Part shown: in pieces, positions 16,868 through 23,680 of the stretch
How the letters are laid out: every line of letters starts with the position of its first letter
Position numbering within the stretch: the first letter of the stretch is position 1
Source of the DNA: Anaerolineae bacterium
Lineage (GTDB): Bacteria; Chloroflexota; Anaerolineae; Aggregatilineales; Phototrophicaceae
Length of the DNA: 32,041 bases
Assembly (NCBI GenBank): GCA_013360465.1
Contig: JABWBO010000042.1
Span: 1-32,041 of the forward strand
Direction of reading: 5' to 3'
Translations under genes and position numbers: made by a program
Notes under the pieces: model-generated
Database searches by the model: none
What the model saw: only the letters and a program-made list of their open reading frames with translations
Told to the model about the DNA's origin: nothing

Positions 16868-17010
16868 TCTGGGTAACAAAAACGAGCGCAGGCGAGGTTC
16901 AGTCGTGGCGCGACGGCAGGCTGATCAACTTCGCTGCTCCAGAGGCGGAGAACCGTATGAACGGCGCGATTGAGACCTTCATCCACGCCGTTCGGCATCT
17001 TTCCCTCTGA
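16864..17010 (+). CDS. Small hypothetical protein coupled to the MFS gene
   Basis: A 48-codon ORF from GTG (16864) that overlaps the MFS stop by 4 nt (GTGA) and fills almost the whole gap to nrfD. It translates as an initiator Met followed by IWVTKTSAGEVQSWRDGRLI and NFAAPEAENRMNGAIETFIH, ending AVRHLSL. The composition is balanced, and the strand-turn-strand/helix pattern looks protein-like. I recognise no family and see no clear ribosome-binding site, so expression would depend on translational coupling. It could equally be a chance open frame. Confidence 0.4.
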   Translation: MIWVTKTSAGEVQSWRDGRLINFAAPEAENRMNGAIETFIHAVRHLSL

Positions 17011-17013
17011 CGC

Positions 17014-18366
17014 TCACGCCTCGGTTTTCGGGGCGGTATCATCGTCTTCGACCGGGCTTGGCGTTTCTGTCGGAGCGCTGGGCGGCGGCGGATTCAGCGA
17101 TTTGGCGCGCGGATACAGCTTGAGGAAGCGCGCCCCCAGCGAGAAGCCGAGCCAGCTGTATGCCACAATGCCCAGCGCCACACCCCATTCCACCAGCGCC
17201 GGCGTATACGAGTTGACGCCGAAGACATCGCGCACGCCGGGCGACCAGTCGAGGGGGATGACGAAACCGGAGAGCGTCATGTTCCAACGGTTGATCACCA
17301 GCCCGGCGACGATCATCAAGCCGCCCAGGATCAGCACATTGGTGTTGCTGCGCAGACGCCGCCAAAGCATGATGATCGCCGGGACCAGCGCGCCGAACAG
17401 CACTTCACCGAACCAGAAGGTGAAGTTGTAGGGGGTATTCGTCGCCAGGACTTCTACGCCGAGGCGCTGTTCTGGGATGTTGCTGTAGTAGTTCGTCGCT
17501 GCCCAGCTCCAGATCTTCAGATAGAGATAGGCGAGGCAGGCGAAGCCGACGACCTTCGCCATGCCGTTGATCACGTCGGCAGGAGCGAGCTGCATGGCGG
17601 TGAGCTTGCCCGCCACCAGCGTGACCAGCAGAGTCAGCGCTGTGCCGGCAGCCACCGCCGAAAGGATGAACAGCACCGGCGCGCTGGGCGAATACCAGAC
17701 GGGACGCGCCGTCAGGATGCCGTAGGTCGCGCCCAGCGAGGACTGGTGCAGCAGGCTCAGCCCCATGCCCGCCAGCGCCAGGAACGGCGTCAGTCGGTGC
17801 AGGAAGTGCGCCAGCCCGTGCAGGGCGCGGATGTTCTTGAGCGGTGTGCTTTCGATGATGACCGGCAGGACTTCGACCGCCAGCACGGTCGTGTAGAAGA
17901 TCACGCACATGGTGATCTCCCACAGCACGGAGTGGACGTTCCAGTAGATGATGGGATGGTAGAAACGGTCAAACCGCCCGATGTCTACGAACAGGGCGAT
18001 CATCGCCGAGGTATAGCCCAGGAAGCCGACCAGCACCGCCGCCCGCGCTATCGCTTCGTATTTCCTGAACCCGAAAAGGTAGACGGCTGCTGAGAAAGTG
18101 AACGCACCCGCGCCGAGCGCAATGGACGACAGGTCCACCGTGATCCACAGACCCCAGGGCAGTTCGTCCGAGAGGTTGGTGATGCCTAAGCCCTGAGTCA
18201 GCACTTGCAGCGCGCTGTAGACGCCGATGGCGAACGCCGTCGCCAGCAGACCGATCCACAGCCAGTACAGGGTTAGCCGACGGCGGGTGCGCCCCGGCGC
18301 AGTCCCCGCGCTGCCGGTTCGGTTCTGCGGCGTCGGCTGCGCATTCCTGATCATTGTTTGTGCCAT
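17014..18366 (-). CDS. NrfD/HybB-type polytopic membrane subunit (quinol-interacting)
   Basis: A 450-residue integral membrane protein with about ten helices in the NrfD/PsrC/HybB pattern: LTYWLWIGLLATA-like first helix, ELPWGLWITVDLSSIALGAGAFTFSAAVYLF, YHPIIYWNVHSVLWEITMCVIFYTTVLAVEVLP, LSLLHQSSLGATYGI, RWNMTLSGFVIPLDWSPG. NrfD proteins oxidise or reduce quinones and pass electrons to an Fe-S partner, often with a molybdopterin or cytochrome subunit. None of those partners is in the window, so this gene stands alone. A proline-rich charged tail (about 425-450) follows the last helix. The ATG at 18366 has GGGGG about 8 nt upstream. It is divergent from the ccm operon across a 199-nt region holding a CRP-type site. 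Confidence 0.88.
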   Translation of the reverse strand: MAQTMIRNAQPTPQNRTGSAGTAPGRTRRRLTLYWLWIGLLATAFAIGVYSALQVLTQGLGITNLSDELPWGLWITVDLSSIALGAGAFTFSAAVYLFGFRKYEAIARAAVLVGFLGYTSAMIALFVDIGRFDRFYHPIIYWNVHSVLWEITMCVIFYTTVLAVEVLPVIIESTPLKNIRALHGLAHFLHRLTPFLALAGMGLSLLHQSSLGATYGILTARPVWYSPSAPVLFILSAVAAGTALTLLVTLVAGKLTAMQLAPADVINGMAKVVGFACLAYLYLKIWSWAATNYYSNIPEQRLGVEVLATNTPYNFTFWFGEVLFGALVPAIIMLWRRLRSNTNVLILGGLMIVAGLVINRWNMTLSGFVIPLDWSPGVRDVFGVNSYTPALVEWGVALGIVAYSWLGFSLGARFLKLYPRAKSLNPPPPSAPTETPSPVEDDDTAPKTEA

Positions 18367-18447
18367 CAGATCAACCCCCGTGCGCTAGATCATGGATGTT
18401 CACTTTATTGTCGATCATTATTCTCGATCAGACACCCCCCTGGAAAC

Positions 18448-18463
18448 TGTGACACCTATCACA
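18448..18463. promoter_or_regulatory. CRP/FNR-superfamily binding site between nrfD-like gene and ccmE
   Basis: TGTGACACCTATCACA is an exact TGTGA-N6-TCACA, the CRP consensus half-sites. On the minus strand a GAGAAT (18420-18425) would place a start near 18413, putting the site centre near -42, the class II activator position for the nrfD-like gene. For ccmE the geometry is less clear. Two direct TCGATCA copies (18411-18417, 18424-18430) lie on the nrfD side. Binding is not shown. Confidence 0.6.
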
Positions 18464-18565
18464 ATCGAATAGTGCCATATACAAGGTCTTTTTCTGGCGC
18501 GCTGTCGGTAAGCTTAAGGGCGTGACATCTGCAAGGTGCCAAAATAGACTGAATGAGGACTTGCC

Positions 18566-19114
18566 ATGACGGATATTGCTTGGGAAAAATCACGCCAACC
18601 TGCTGCCCCGTCCCGCAGGATCAACGCTGAACGACTGAAGCTGTATGCCGGGTTGGTGCTGATCGCGGCGGTCCTGGTATTCGTCATCGTCAACGGTACG
18701 GTCAACAACGCGCGCTATTTCATCAGCATTAGCACGCTGCTCGAAGATCCCACATATATAGGCAAGACGGTGCGCGTCTCTGGCGCAGTGGTCGGCAGCA
18801 GCATCGCCTACGATGCCGAGAACCTGATCATCGACTTCACCGTCGCCGATTTCGATGAAAGCACGACCGATCTGGTCAGCGCGCTGCATGAAGCCGTCGT
18901 CAATCCGAATTCGGCGCGCATTCAGGTACACGTCGAAAACATGGTCAAGCCCGACCTGCTGATCGACGAAGCACAGGCGATCATGACCGGGACGCTGGAC
19001 GCCGACGGCACGTTCTACGCCACCGAGGTGCTGCTCAAGTGCCCCAGTCGCTATGAAGAGGCGGTTCCTGAACAGGCGGTCGTCTCCGACGAATTCAACG
19101 CTGCTCATCCGTAA
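18566..19114 (+). CDS. ccmE: Cytochrome c maturation protein CcmE, CxxxY-type heme chaperone
   Basis: CcmE carries heme covalently on the outer face of the membrane and delivers it to CcmF. The 182-residue product has an N-terminal basic stretch, one membrane anchor (LYAGLVLIAAVLVFVIVNG, about 26-44), then the OB-fold beta barrel (YIGKTVRVSGAVVGSSIAYD, LIIDFTVADF, IQVHVENMVKPDLLIDEAQAIMTGTL). The heme-attachment region reads LLKCPSRYEE: Cys159 and Tyr163, a CxxxY motif in place of the usual HxxxY. This is the rarer variant known from some archaea and sulfate reducers. ATG at 18566 has GAGGA about 7 nt upstream. It is the first gene of the ccm operon. Confidence 0.93.
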   Translation: MTDIAWEKSRQPAAPSRRINAERLKLYAGLVLIAAVLVFVIVNGTVNNARYFISISTLLEDPTYIGKTVRVSGAVVGSSIAYDAENLIIDFTVADFDESTTDLVSALHEAVVNPNSARIQVHVENMVKPDLLIDEAQAIMTGTLDADGTFYATEVLLKCPSRYEEAVPEQAVVSDEFNAAHP

Positions 19115-19155
19115 CCATCGTCCGAGAACGGGATAAGAGATCCTGAAGGCTGATC

Positions 19156-21297
19156 ATGCTTGCTGAAATCGGAGTATTCACCACCGCCTTTGCGCTCCTC
19201 ACCGCCCTTTACGCCGTCGGCGCGGCGCTGTGGGGCGAGCGCAGGGCGCACGCCGGCGGGCGTGAGGCTTTTACCGTCAGCGCGCGTAACGCGGTCATCC
19301 TGACCTTCCTCCTGCTCCTTGCGGGCAGCGGATCGCTGCTGGCGGCGCTCTATACCGAAGAATACCAGATCGCCTACGTCTGGTCGGTGACGAACCCACA
19401 GATGCCCATGTTCTACCGTCTGACGGCGCTTTGGGGGTCACAGGCGGGGTCGCTCCTCTTCTGGACGCTGCTGATGAGCGCTTTCAGCGCCGCCGCCGTG
19501 ACGCTCAACTGGCGTTCGCATCGTCGGTTGATGCCATATGCCATCATCTATATGATGGCGGCGGTCGCCTTCTTTGCGGCGCTGGTGCTGTTCGTCGAGA
19601 ATCCGTTTGACCGCTGGTGGATCCTGCCAGATGCCTCCGCCGACTTGCAGGTCGTCAAGGCGGCGCTCATCCCGGCGGGTGCGGAAGCGCCGAGCGCGGC
19701 GCGGCTGGCGGAGACTGCCAGCGGCTTGAACCCCATGCTGCGCCACTTCGGCATGGCAATTCACCCGCCGATGCTCTATTTGGGCTTCGTCGGCTTCGTC
19801 ATCCCGTTCGCCTTTGCCATGAGCGCCCTGGCATCCGGCGACCTTTCGAGCAGCTGGATCAAAGCCTCGCGGCGCTGGGCGCTGATCGCCTGGCTGTTCC
19901 TCAGTCTCGGCTTGATCCTGGGCGGGCGCTGGGCGTATGACGTGCTGGGCTGGGGCGGCTACTGGGGCTGGGACCCGGTGGAAAACGCGGCGTTCCTGCC
20001 CTGGCTGGTCGGGACCGCCTTCCTGCACAGCATCATGATCCAGGAAAAGCGCGGGATGCTCAAAACCTGGAACATGTTCCTGGTCATCTTCACCTTCTCC
20101 GCCGTCATCTTCGGGACGTTCGCCACCCGCAGCGGTTTGGTGGACAGCGTCCACAGCTTCGCCCGCAGCGAGATCGGCTTCCCGATGTTCGGCTTCTGGT
20201 TCCTGCTGACCCTGTCGGCGGTCGCGCTGATCCTATGGCGGCGGTCGCGCGGCGAACTGCGCGACGAACGTCACTTCGGCGGCATCCTCAGCCGCGAATC
20301 GCTGTTCGTCCTGAACAACTTCGTCTTCGTCGCGCTGACCATCGCCATCTTCTGGGGCAGCTTTGGCGCGCCCATCATCAGCGAACTGGTGATGAACACC
20401 AACATCACCCTCGGCGCGGAGTACTTCAAGAGCGTGACGCCGCCGCTGTTCATCCTGATGTACATCCTCATGGGCGTCGCGCCGCTTTCGGCGTGGGGCG
20501 TCGCCTCGATGCCCCGGTTGGGTCGGGCGCTGCTTCTGCCGGTGCTGCTGACCCTGGCGACTCTGGCGCTGTTCGTCGCCGACGGCACGACGCATCTCGG
20601 CGCGCTGTTCGGCTACGGCATTGTGCTGCTGGCGGGTTGGGTCGCGCTGATCGAAACCGTGCGCGGCGTCCTGGCGCGGCAGAAGGCGCACCGCGAGCCG
20701 GTCTACGTCTCGCTGCTGTCACTTTTCGCGCGCAATCCGCGCCGCTACGGCGGCTACCTGATCCACCTGGGCATCACGGTGATCGGTATCGGCGTGATCG
20801 GCAGCACCCTCTTTCAGCAGGAGACACAGCAGACTCTCTCCGTCGGTGAAAGCCTGAGCATTGATGGCTACAGCCTGCGTTTCGACGAACTGCTGGCAGG
20901 ACAGATCTCCGACGATGGTCGTCTGATGGATATCGCTTTGGTGACGGTGCTGCGGGACGGCGTGGAGATCGCTCGCCTGCGCCCGCGCCGCGACTTCTTC
21001 CCCCAGACCGAGGGCATGAACACCATGACCATCGCCGGGGCACACAGCACGCTGGAAAACGACTTCTACGTGCTGCTGGTGGAATGGGAGCCGATCAATC
21101 AGAACTCGGCGACCTTCAAAGTTTACATCAACCCCCTGATCAACCTGGTCTGGTGGGGCAGCATCCTGCTGATCTTCGGCACGCTCGCCGCCGGTTGGAA
21201 GCATGAGGTTCTGCCGGCGCGGCTGCGTCAGGAGATGCGCGCAGAAGAGGGCGCAGCCGCACCGACCGGTCGGCTGGCGCGGAAAGGGGCACAGTGA
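19156..21297 (+). CDS. ccmF: Cytochrome c heme lyase subunit CcmF
   Basis: CcmF, with CcmH, attaches heme from holo-CcmE to apocytochrome CxxCH motifs on the outer membrane face. The product is 713 residues with about 15 membrane helices, the usual size being about 650-700. The family's signature features are present: LWGSQAGSLLFWTLLMS, HPPMLYLGFVGFVIPFAFAMSAL, and the WWD domain GGYWGWDPVENAAFLPWL (about 264-281) with TAFLHSIMIQEKRGMLKTWN. A late periplasmic domain (ETQQTLSVGESLSIDGYSLRF...) precedes the last helix LINLVWWGSILLIFGTL. ATG at 19156 has GAAGG about 8 nt upstream. Its stop overlaps the ccmH start. Confidence 0.95.
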   Translation: MLAEIGVFTTAFALLTALYAVGAALWGERRAHAGGREAFTVSARNAVILTFLLLLAGSGSLLAALYTEEYQIAYVWSVTNPQMPMFYRLTALWGSQAGSLLFWTLLMSAFSAAAVTLNWRSHRRLMPYAIIYMMAAVAFFAALVLFVENPFDRWWILPDASADLQVVKAALIPAGAEAPSAARLAETASGLNPMLRHFGMAIHPPMLYLGFVGFVIPFAFAMSALASGDLSSSWIKASRRWALIAWLFLSLGLILGGRWAYDVLGWGGYWGWDPVENAAFLPWLVGTAFLHSIMIQEKRGMLKTWNMFLVIFTFSAVIFGTFATRSGLVDSVHSFARSEIGFPMFGFWFLLTLSAVALILWRRSRGELRDERHFGGILSRESLFVLNNFVFVALTIAIFWGSFGAPIISELVMNTNITLGAEYFKSVTPPLFILMYILMGVAPLSAWGVASMPRLGRALLLPVLLTLATLALFVADGTTHLGALFGYGIVLLAGWVALIETVRGVLARQKAHREPVYVSLLSLFARNPRRYGGYLIHLGITVIGIGVIGSTLFQQETQQTLSVGESLSIDGYSLRFDELLAGQISDDGRLMDIALVTVLRDGVEIARLRPRRDFFPQTEGMNTMTIAGAHSTLENDFYVLLVEWEPINQNSATFKVYINPLINLVWWGSILLIFGTLAAGWKHEVLPARLRQEMRAEEGAAAPTGRLARKGAQ

Positions 21298-21830
21298 TGA
21301 AGAGGATGCCCATGCGCCTGGCTGCGGCTGTCGGGCTGATCGTGCTGTTCTTCGTGCTGCAAGGGCTGGCGGCGCGGGTCGTCGTCGCCCAGGACGCCGA
21401 GACGCCGGCGACGCCCGTCGTCACCGATGACCAGGTTAACGCCGTCGCCAAGACCCTGTACTGCCCGGTGTGCGAGAACATCACGCTGGACACCTGTGGG
21501 ACGGCGGCTTGCGCCGACTGGCGCTATGAGATCCGCCTCCAGCTGGAGTCCGGGCGCACGATAGAGGCGATCCGCGAAGACTTCGTCCGTCGCTTTGGCG
21601 ACCGGGTCGTCGGTACGCCGCTCGATCCCGTCCTGCGGGCGCTTTCGCTGGCGCTGCCTTATGCGGCGGCAGTGTTGGGGCTGGCGGCGGCGGTGTTCGT
21701 CGTGATCCGGCTGACACGCCGGATGGACAGGTCGGCGATGCGCCCTGCGGCGGGGACCGTCGCAGAAGGCGCGCCGCGCGCCGACTACGCCGATCAGCTT
21801 GAACGCGATTTGGCAGGAGATCGTCCATGA
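21297..21830 (+). CDS. ccmH: Cytochrome c maturation thiol protein CcmH (CycL)
   Basis: CcmH reduces or holds the apocytochrome thiols before heme ligation. The product is 177 residues: an N-terminal signal/anchor helix (about 10-30), a periplasmic domain, and a C-terminal helix YAAAVLGLAAAVFVVIRLTRR. The LRCxxC family motif appears as LYCPVCENITLDTCGTAAC, giving four cysteines (56, 59, 67, 72), followed by EIRLQLESGRTIEAIREDFVRRFGDRVV. The extra two cysteines are absent from proteobacterial CcmH but fit what I recall of Chloroflexota homologues. ATG at 21297 overlaps the ccmF TGA (TGATG) with AAAGGGG 8 nt upstream; a GTG one codon earlier is possible. Confidence 0.92.
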   Translation: MKRMPMRLAAAVGLIVLFFVLQGLAARVVVAQDAETPATPVVTDDQVNAVAKTLYCPVCENITLDTCGTAACADWRYEIRLQLESGRTIEAIREDFVRRFGDRVVGTPLDPVLRALSLALPYAAAVLGLAAAVFVVIRLTRRMDRSAMRPAAGTVAEGAPRADYADQLERDLAGDRP

Positions 21831-22435
21831 CTACGTTAGAAGTTCAGCAGCGAGATCTCGCACTGGGTCAGCAGGACGCGCCGCAAGCGACGGCAGATGC
21901 GCCAACCGCCGCAGGACGCCGCTTTGGGGTGGGGTCGATTGTCCTGCTGATCGGCGTGATCGCCGCCGCGGCGACCTTCGCCCTTGCGCTGGCGCGGCAG
22001 GGACAAACACAGCCGACACAGGGCATCGCCCCGGATTTTGCGCTGGAGACTTTTTCCGGCGAGACGGTGCGCCTCGGTGATCTGCGCGGCAAGGTGGTGG
22101 TCATCAACTTCTGGGCGTCGTGGTGCGGACCGTGCCGCGACGAAGCGCCGCACCTTCAGCAGGCGTGGGAACGCTATCAAAACAGCGGCGATGTCGTCTT
22201 CATGGGCGTGGCGTATGCCGACAACGGACCGCGCTCCATCGCCTATCTGGAAGAGTTCGGCATCACCTATCTGAACGGACCCGATCTGGGCACGCGCATC
22301 AGCGAAGCCTATCACATTCAAGGCGTCCCAGAGACGTTCATCGTAGGGCGCGACGGCGAGATCGAGCAGTTCATTTACGCCGGCGTGAGCGCCGACAGCC
22401 TCAGCCGGATCATCGACCGCGCGCTGGCAGGGTAG
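21827..22435 (+). CDS. ccmG: TlpA/CcmG-type membrane-anchored thioredoxin
   Basis: A 202-residue periplasmic-facing thiol reductase: a disordered N-terminus (1-33), one anchor helix (about 37-56), then a thioredoxin domain with APDFALETFSGETVRLGDLRGKVVVINFWASWCGPCRDEAPHL (redox pair Cys100/Cys103) and cis-Pro loop GVPETFIVGRDG. CcmG/TlpA proteins keep CcmH and apocytochrome cysteines reduced. The ATGA overlap with ccmH indicates tight coupling. Assignment to CcmG rather than a generic TlpA rests on the operon. Confidence 0.92.
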   Translation: MTTLEVQQRDLALGQQDAPQATADAPTAAGRRFGVGSIVLLIGVIAAAATFALALARQGQTQPTQGIAPDFALETFSGETVRLGDLRGKVVVINFWASWCGPCRDEAPHLQQAWERYQNSGDVVFMGVAYADNGPRSIAYLEEFGITYLNGPDLGTRISEAYHIQGVPETFIVGRDGEIEQFIYAGVSADSLSRIIDRALAG

Positions 22436-22445
22436 GAGGACAGTG

Positions 22446-22742
22446 ATGAGTACTTCGGGTCTTATCCTCGCTCTGGTGGTATTGGTGGTCGGCGCAGCCT
22501 GGCTGATGCTGCCGTTGTGGCAGGAGCGCCGGGCGACGAACCTCGCCGCCGCTGACCGTCAGAAGGCGCGGGAAATTCTGATCACGCACTATGAGCGCAT
22601 CCTGGCGTCCATGCGCGATCTGGATGAGGACTTTCTCGTCGGCAAAATACCGGAAGCCGCCTACCGTCAGGAACGTGCGGCATGGGCAGCAGAAGGCACG
22701 GCGATATTGCAGGCAATCGAAAAGGGAAAGACAAACTCATGA
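22446..22742 (+). CDS. CcmI-like N-terminal membrane/coiled-coil protein
   Basis: A 98-residue protein with one N-terminal membrane helix (LILALVVLVVGAAWLMLPLW) followed by a charged helical region ADRQKAREILITHYERILASMRDLDEDFLVGKIPEAAYRQERAAWAAEG. This resembles the membrane and heptad part of CcmI, without its TPR domain. In this place CcmI would assist CcmF-CcmH or apocytochrome delivery; the role here is inferred from position and shape. ATG at 22446 is supported by AGGAGGA starting inside the ccmG stop; a GTG one codon upstream is also open. It overlaps ccmC by 4 nt. Confidence 0.75.
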   Translation: MSTSGLILALVVLVVGAAWLMLPLWQERRATNLAAADRQKAREILITHYERILASMRDLDEDFLVGKIPEAAYRQERAAWAAEGTAILQAIEKGKTNS

Positions 22743-23503
22743 GCGCAGTTGGAACCATCAAACAGCCGATCGCCGCAGAACGTTCCGGGGTGCGCCCTGA
22801 ACGCGACCGGCTGGCGTTTCTCAAGCTGCTGACCCTGGCGGCGGTCGTGGGCTTGGCGGTTGCTGCTTATCTGGCGCTGGTTTATGCCGGACCGGATGCC
22901 CTGCAGGGCAATGTTCAGCGCGTCTTCTACTTCCACGTCGCGGCGTTCTCGGCGGCATCGGTCGCCTTCTTCATGGGCGTGGTCGGCGGCATCGCCTATC
23001 TGCGCACCCGAGCCGTCAAGTGGGACACGCTGGCGCTGGCGGGAATCGAAGTCGGCTTCGCGCTGTCGCTGATCACGCTGTTCACCGGCATGGTCTGGGC
23101 GCGCCCGATCTGGAATACCTGGTGGACGTGGGACCCGCGTCTGACCAGCGCGGCGATCATGTGTCTGACCTACGCCGCCTATCTGATGCTGCGCAGCGCC
23201 ATCGAAAACCCCGACAAGCGGCGGGCGTTCGCTTCGGTGTACGGCATTTTCGCTTTTGCCACCGTGATCATCACCTACATGATCACGCGCATTCGTCCCG
23301 ACACCATCCACCCGACGGTCATCGGCAGCAGCCCGCAGAACGCTCAGGGCGGCTTCGCCATGACCAGCACGATGACGGCGGCGCTCGCCGTCGGCAGCCT
23401 TGTCTGGTGCTGTCTGATCGCCCCGACGCTGGTCTGGTGGCGCATCCGCCTGGAAAACCTGATCGAACGCGCCGCCGCCCTGCGCGCGGCGCTGGAAAGC
23501 TGA
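22739..23503 (+). CDS. ccmC: Heme exporter / heme-handling protein CcmC
   Basis: CcmC presents heme to CcmE through its WWD domain. The product is 254 residues with six membrane helices: LKLLTLAAVVGLAVAAYLAL, VQRVFYFHVAAFSAASVAFF (conserved His), EVGFALSLITLFTGMVWARP, then WNTWWTWDPRLTSAAIMCL (WWD motif at about 125-133), followed by YGIFAFATVIITYMITRIRPDTIHP with the second conserved His. The frame is open to 22682, but ATG at 22739 overlaps the previous stop (ATGA) and fits the family. CcmA and CcmB, which power heme release in the standard system, are not present in the window. Confidence 0.95.
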   Translation: MSAVGTIKQPIAAERSGVRPERDRLAFLKLLTLAAVVGLAVAAYLALVYAGPDALQGNVQRVFYFHVAAFSAASVAFFMGVVGGIAYLRTRAVKWDTLALAGIEVGFALSLITLFTGMVWARPIWNTWWTWDPRLTSAAIMCLTYAAYLMLRSAIENPDKRRAFASVYGIFAFATVIITYMITRIRPDTIHPTVIGSSPQNAQGGFAMTSTMTAALAVGSLVWCCLIAPTLVWWRIRLENLIERAAALRAALES

Positions 23504-23522
23504 TGTGAGGAAAGAAGAGATC

Positions 23523-23666
23523 ATGCCGGATACCAACGCCTATCTGCTGCTCGGCTTGGCGGTCGTCATCGTCATCGTCGGCGGCTATGTCGGTACGCTT
23601 TTGATGCGCTTCCGCACGGCGAAGCGCGATATCACAACGCTGATTTCTCTCCGCGAGGAGAATTAG
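23523..23666 (+). CDS. CcmD-like small membrane protein
   Basis: A 47-residue protein starting MPDTNAYLLLGLAVVIVIVG and ending with a charged segment (FRTAKRDITTLISLREEN). One membrane helix followed by basic residues, this length, and the position directly after ccmC match CcmD, which helps release holo-CcmE from CcmABC. CcmD proteins are poorly conserved in sequence, so the call rests on size, topology and place. GAGGA lies about 11 nt before the ATG. Its TAG stop is part of the AGGAGG ribosome-binding site of the next gene. Confidence 0.75.
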   Translation: MPDTNAYLLLGLAVVIVIVGGYVGTLLMRFRTAKRDITTLISLREEN

Positions 23667-23680
23667 GAGGTTATAAGAAG

